A stretch of 64,000 nt of DNA from DASPKT01 sp035626475 (GTDB taxonomy: Bacteria; Pseudomonadota; Alphaproteobacteria; Azospirillales; Azospirillaceae). Where the stretch lies: positions 258,350 to 322,349 of the forward strand of contig DASPNP010000053.1 of the NCBI GenBank assembly GCA_035626475.1, read 5' to 3'. Below, piece after piece: positions 62,948 to 64,000 of the stretch (positions within the stretch are counted from its first letter, which is position 1; every line of letters starts with the position of its first letter). The position numbers and the translations under genes are program-made. The notes under the pieces are model-generated. The model made no database searches and had not been told where the DNA came from. It saw nothing but the letters and a program-made list of their open reading frames with translations.

Positions 62948-63844
62948 TTACCGGGCCATCGAGGCGACTTCGGCGGCGAAGTCGCCCGTCTCCTTCTCGA
63001 TGCCCTCGCCCAGCTGGAAGCGGGCGAAGCCGGTCAGCTTCACCGGCGCGCCCACGTCCTTGGCGGCGTTCTCGACGACCTTGCGGATCTTCGTCTCCTG
63101 GTCGATGACGTAGACCTGCTCGAGGAGAACGACCTCCTCGTAGTACTTGCGGATGCGACCCTCGACCATCTTCGCGATGATCTCCTCGGGCTTGCCGCTG
63201 GCGCGGGCCTGCTCGGACAGCACGTCGCGCTCGCGGGCCAGGTTGGCCTGGTCCACGTCGGCGATGTCCAGCGCCTCGGGACGGGCGGCGGCGATGTGCA
63301 TGGCGATCTGGCGGCCCAGCTCCTGCAGCTTCGCCTTGTCGCCGGTCGACTCGAGCGCGACCAGCACGCCGATCTTGCCGAGGTTCGGGACGAGCGCGGA
63401 GTGCATGTAGGTGGCGACGATGCCGTCGGTCACCGACAGGCGGACGGCCCGGCGCAGGCTCATATTCTCGCCGATGGTGGCGACCAGCTGCGTCAGCTCC
63501 TCGCCCAGGCTGCCCTTCAGCGCCTCGATGTCGCCGTTGTCCAGCGCGGCGCCGGTGGCCTTGGTCACGAAGGCCTGGAACTTGTCGTTGCGGGCCACGA
63601 AGTCGGTCTCGGCGTTCACCTCGACGGCGGCGCCCACGGTGCCGCGCGCGGCGACGCCGACCAGGCCCTCGGCGGCGACGCGGCCGGCCTTCTTGGCGGC
63701 GGCCGAGAGGCCCTTCTTCCGCAGCCAGTCAATCGCCGCCTCCATGTCCCCGTTGTTCTCGACGAGGGCCTTCTTGCAATCCATCATGCCGGCGCCGGTG
63801 CGCTCGCGCAGGTCGCGGACCATCACCGCGGTGATCTCAGCCAT
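62948..63844 (-). CDS. tsf: Elongation factor Ts
   Basis: Nucleotide exchange factor for EF-Tu. The 298 residues contain the N-terminal UBA-like domain (MAEITAVMVRDLRERTGAGM, DCKKALVE), the core motif TDFVARN (about 79-85) and two-part dimer core, ending with the C-terminal module QVYVIDQETKIRK. Length is normal. It follows rpsB by 59 bp. Confidence 0.98.
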   Translation of the reverse strand: MAEITAVMVRDLRERTGAGMMDCKKALVENNGDMEAAIDWLRKKGLSAAAKKAGRVAAEGLVGVAARGTVGAAVEVNAETDFVARNDKFQAFVTKATGAALDNGDIEALKGSLGEELTQLVATIGENMSLRRAVRLSVTDGIVATYMHSALVPNLGKIGVLVALESTGDKAKLQELGRQIAMHIAAARPEALDIADVDQANLARERDVLSEQARASGKPEEIIAKMVEGRIRKYYEEVVLLEQVYVIDQETKIRKVVENAAKDVGAPVKLTGFARFQLGEGIEKETGDFAAEVASMAR

Positions 63845-63903
63845 GGAAATCTCCTGTCAGGGAGGAGTGCCGGGAACGCGCGGGCGCCCCCGGCAGTCGC
63901 AAA

Positions 63904-64000
63904 TCAGGCGGTGGCGGCCGGGGCCTCGGCAGGCGCGGCCTCGGGGATCGCCTCGGCAGGAATGTCTTCCGCCGCGCCGATATCCACGCCGGAGGCCTGC
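63904..64000 (-). CDS. rpsB: 30S ribosomal protein S2, C-terminal end only
   Basis: The last 31 codons of a gene that continues past the window edge, reading QASGVDIGAAEDIPAEAIPE and on to a TGA at 63906-63904. The ASGVDIGAAE stretch followed by an acidic, Ala/Pro-rich tail is the usual end of alphaproteobacterial S2, and the position just before tsf is universal. Only context and this tail support the call. Confidence 0.9.
   Translation of the reverse strand, partial: QASGVDIGAAEDIPAEAIPEAAPAEAPAATA

Overview
This window is chromosomal DNA from a GC-rich alphaproteobacterium, most likely of the Rhodospirillales in the broad sense. The evidence is gene order and protein type: a dusB-ntrB-ntrC-ntrY-ntrX-trkA-dat block, a fused IspDF enzyme, a pyruvate dehydrogenase E1 beta subunit with its own lipoyl domain, LpxI in place of LpxH, an alphaproteobacterial LexA with a GAAC-N7-GAAC operator, and the complete rpsB-tsf-pyrH-frr-uppS-cdsA-dxr-rseP-bamA-skp-lpxD-fabZ-lpxA-lpxI-lpxB string. 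Genes are tightly packed, often with ATGA overlaps. I found no rRNA, tRNA, prophage, transposase or CRISPR array.

Layout. 1-9525 (minus): nitrogen control and the linked TrkA and D-amino-acid transaminase genes. 9656-11296 (minus): a Spo0M-like arrestin-fold protein and a CcsA/YpjD-type membrane protein. 11408-14997 (plus): ispDF, a stand-alone CinA C-terminal amidase and a DUF885 zinc-peptidase-like protein. 15217-23532 (minus): ftsB, pdhA-pdhB-pdhC, a small membrane protein, a GNAT acetyltransferase, lpdA, lipA and a COQ10/RatA-like START protein. 23715-30498 (minus): tpiA, secG, pyrG, kdsA, an acyltransferase, a VOC protein and eno.

30667-43413 (plus): ppiD-trpE and trpG-trpD-trpC-moaC-moeA-lexA. 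Between trpE and trpG lies a 4-kb copper block on the opposite strand: copA, cueR, a divergent polysaccharide deacetylase and copZ, driven by a clear CueR-type promoter. 43803-49517: a conserved-looking hypothetical gene, comEC (minus), gltX, gltA and a tiny membrane ORF. 49508-64000 (minus): a PAP2 phosphatase, then lipid A, outer-membrane assembly, isoprenoid, phospholipid and translation genes ending in the 3' part of rpsB.

The genes are mostly core housekeeping. The less ordinary parts are the copper block that splits the trp genes, with a cell-envelope deacetylase translationally coupled to cueR; an NtrX without the sigma-54 contact loop; a ComEC without a visible metallo-beta-lactamase motif; and three families of palindromic intergenic repeats (near 15.1, 25.7, 34.1 and 43.5 kb), one showing paired base changes that preserve a hairpin. 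I did not find a convincing new multi-gene defence or mobile system. The coupled copA-cueR-deacetylase-copZ unit is the best candidate for an undescribed functional link.
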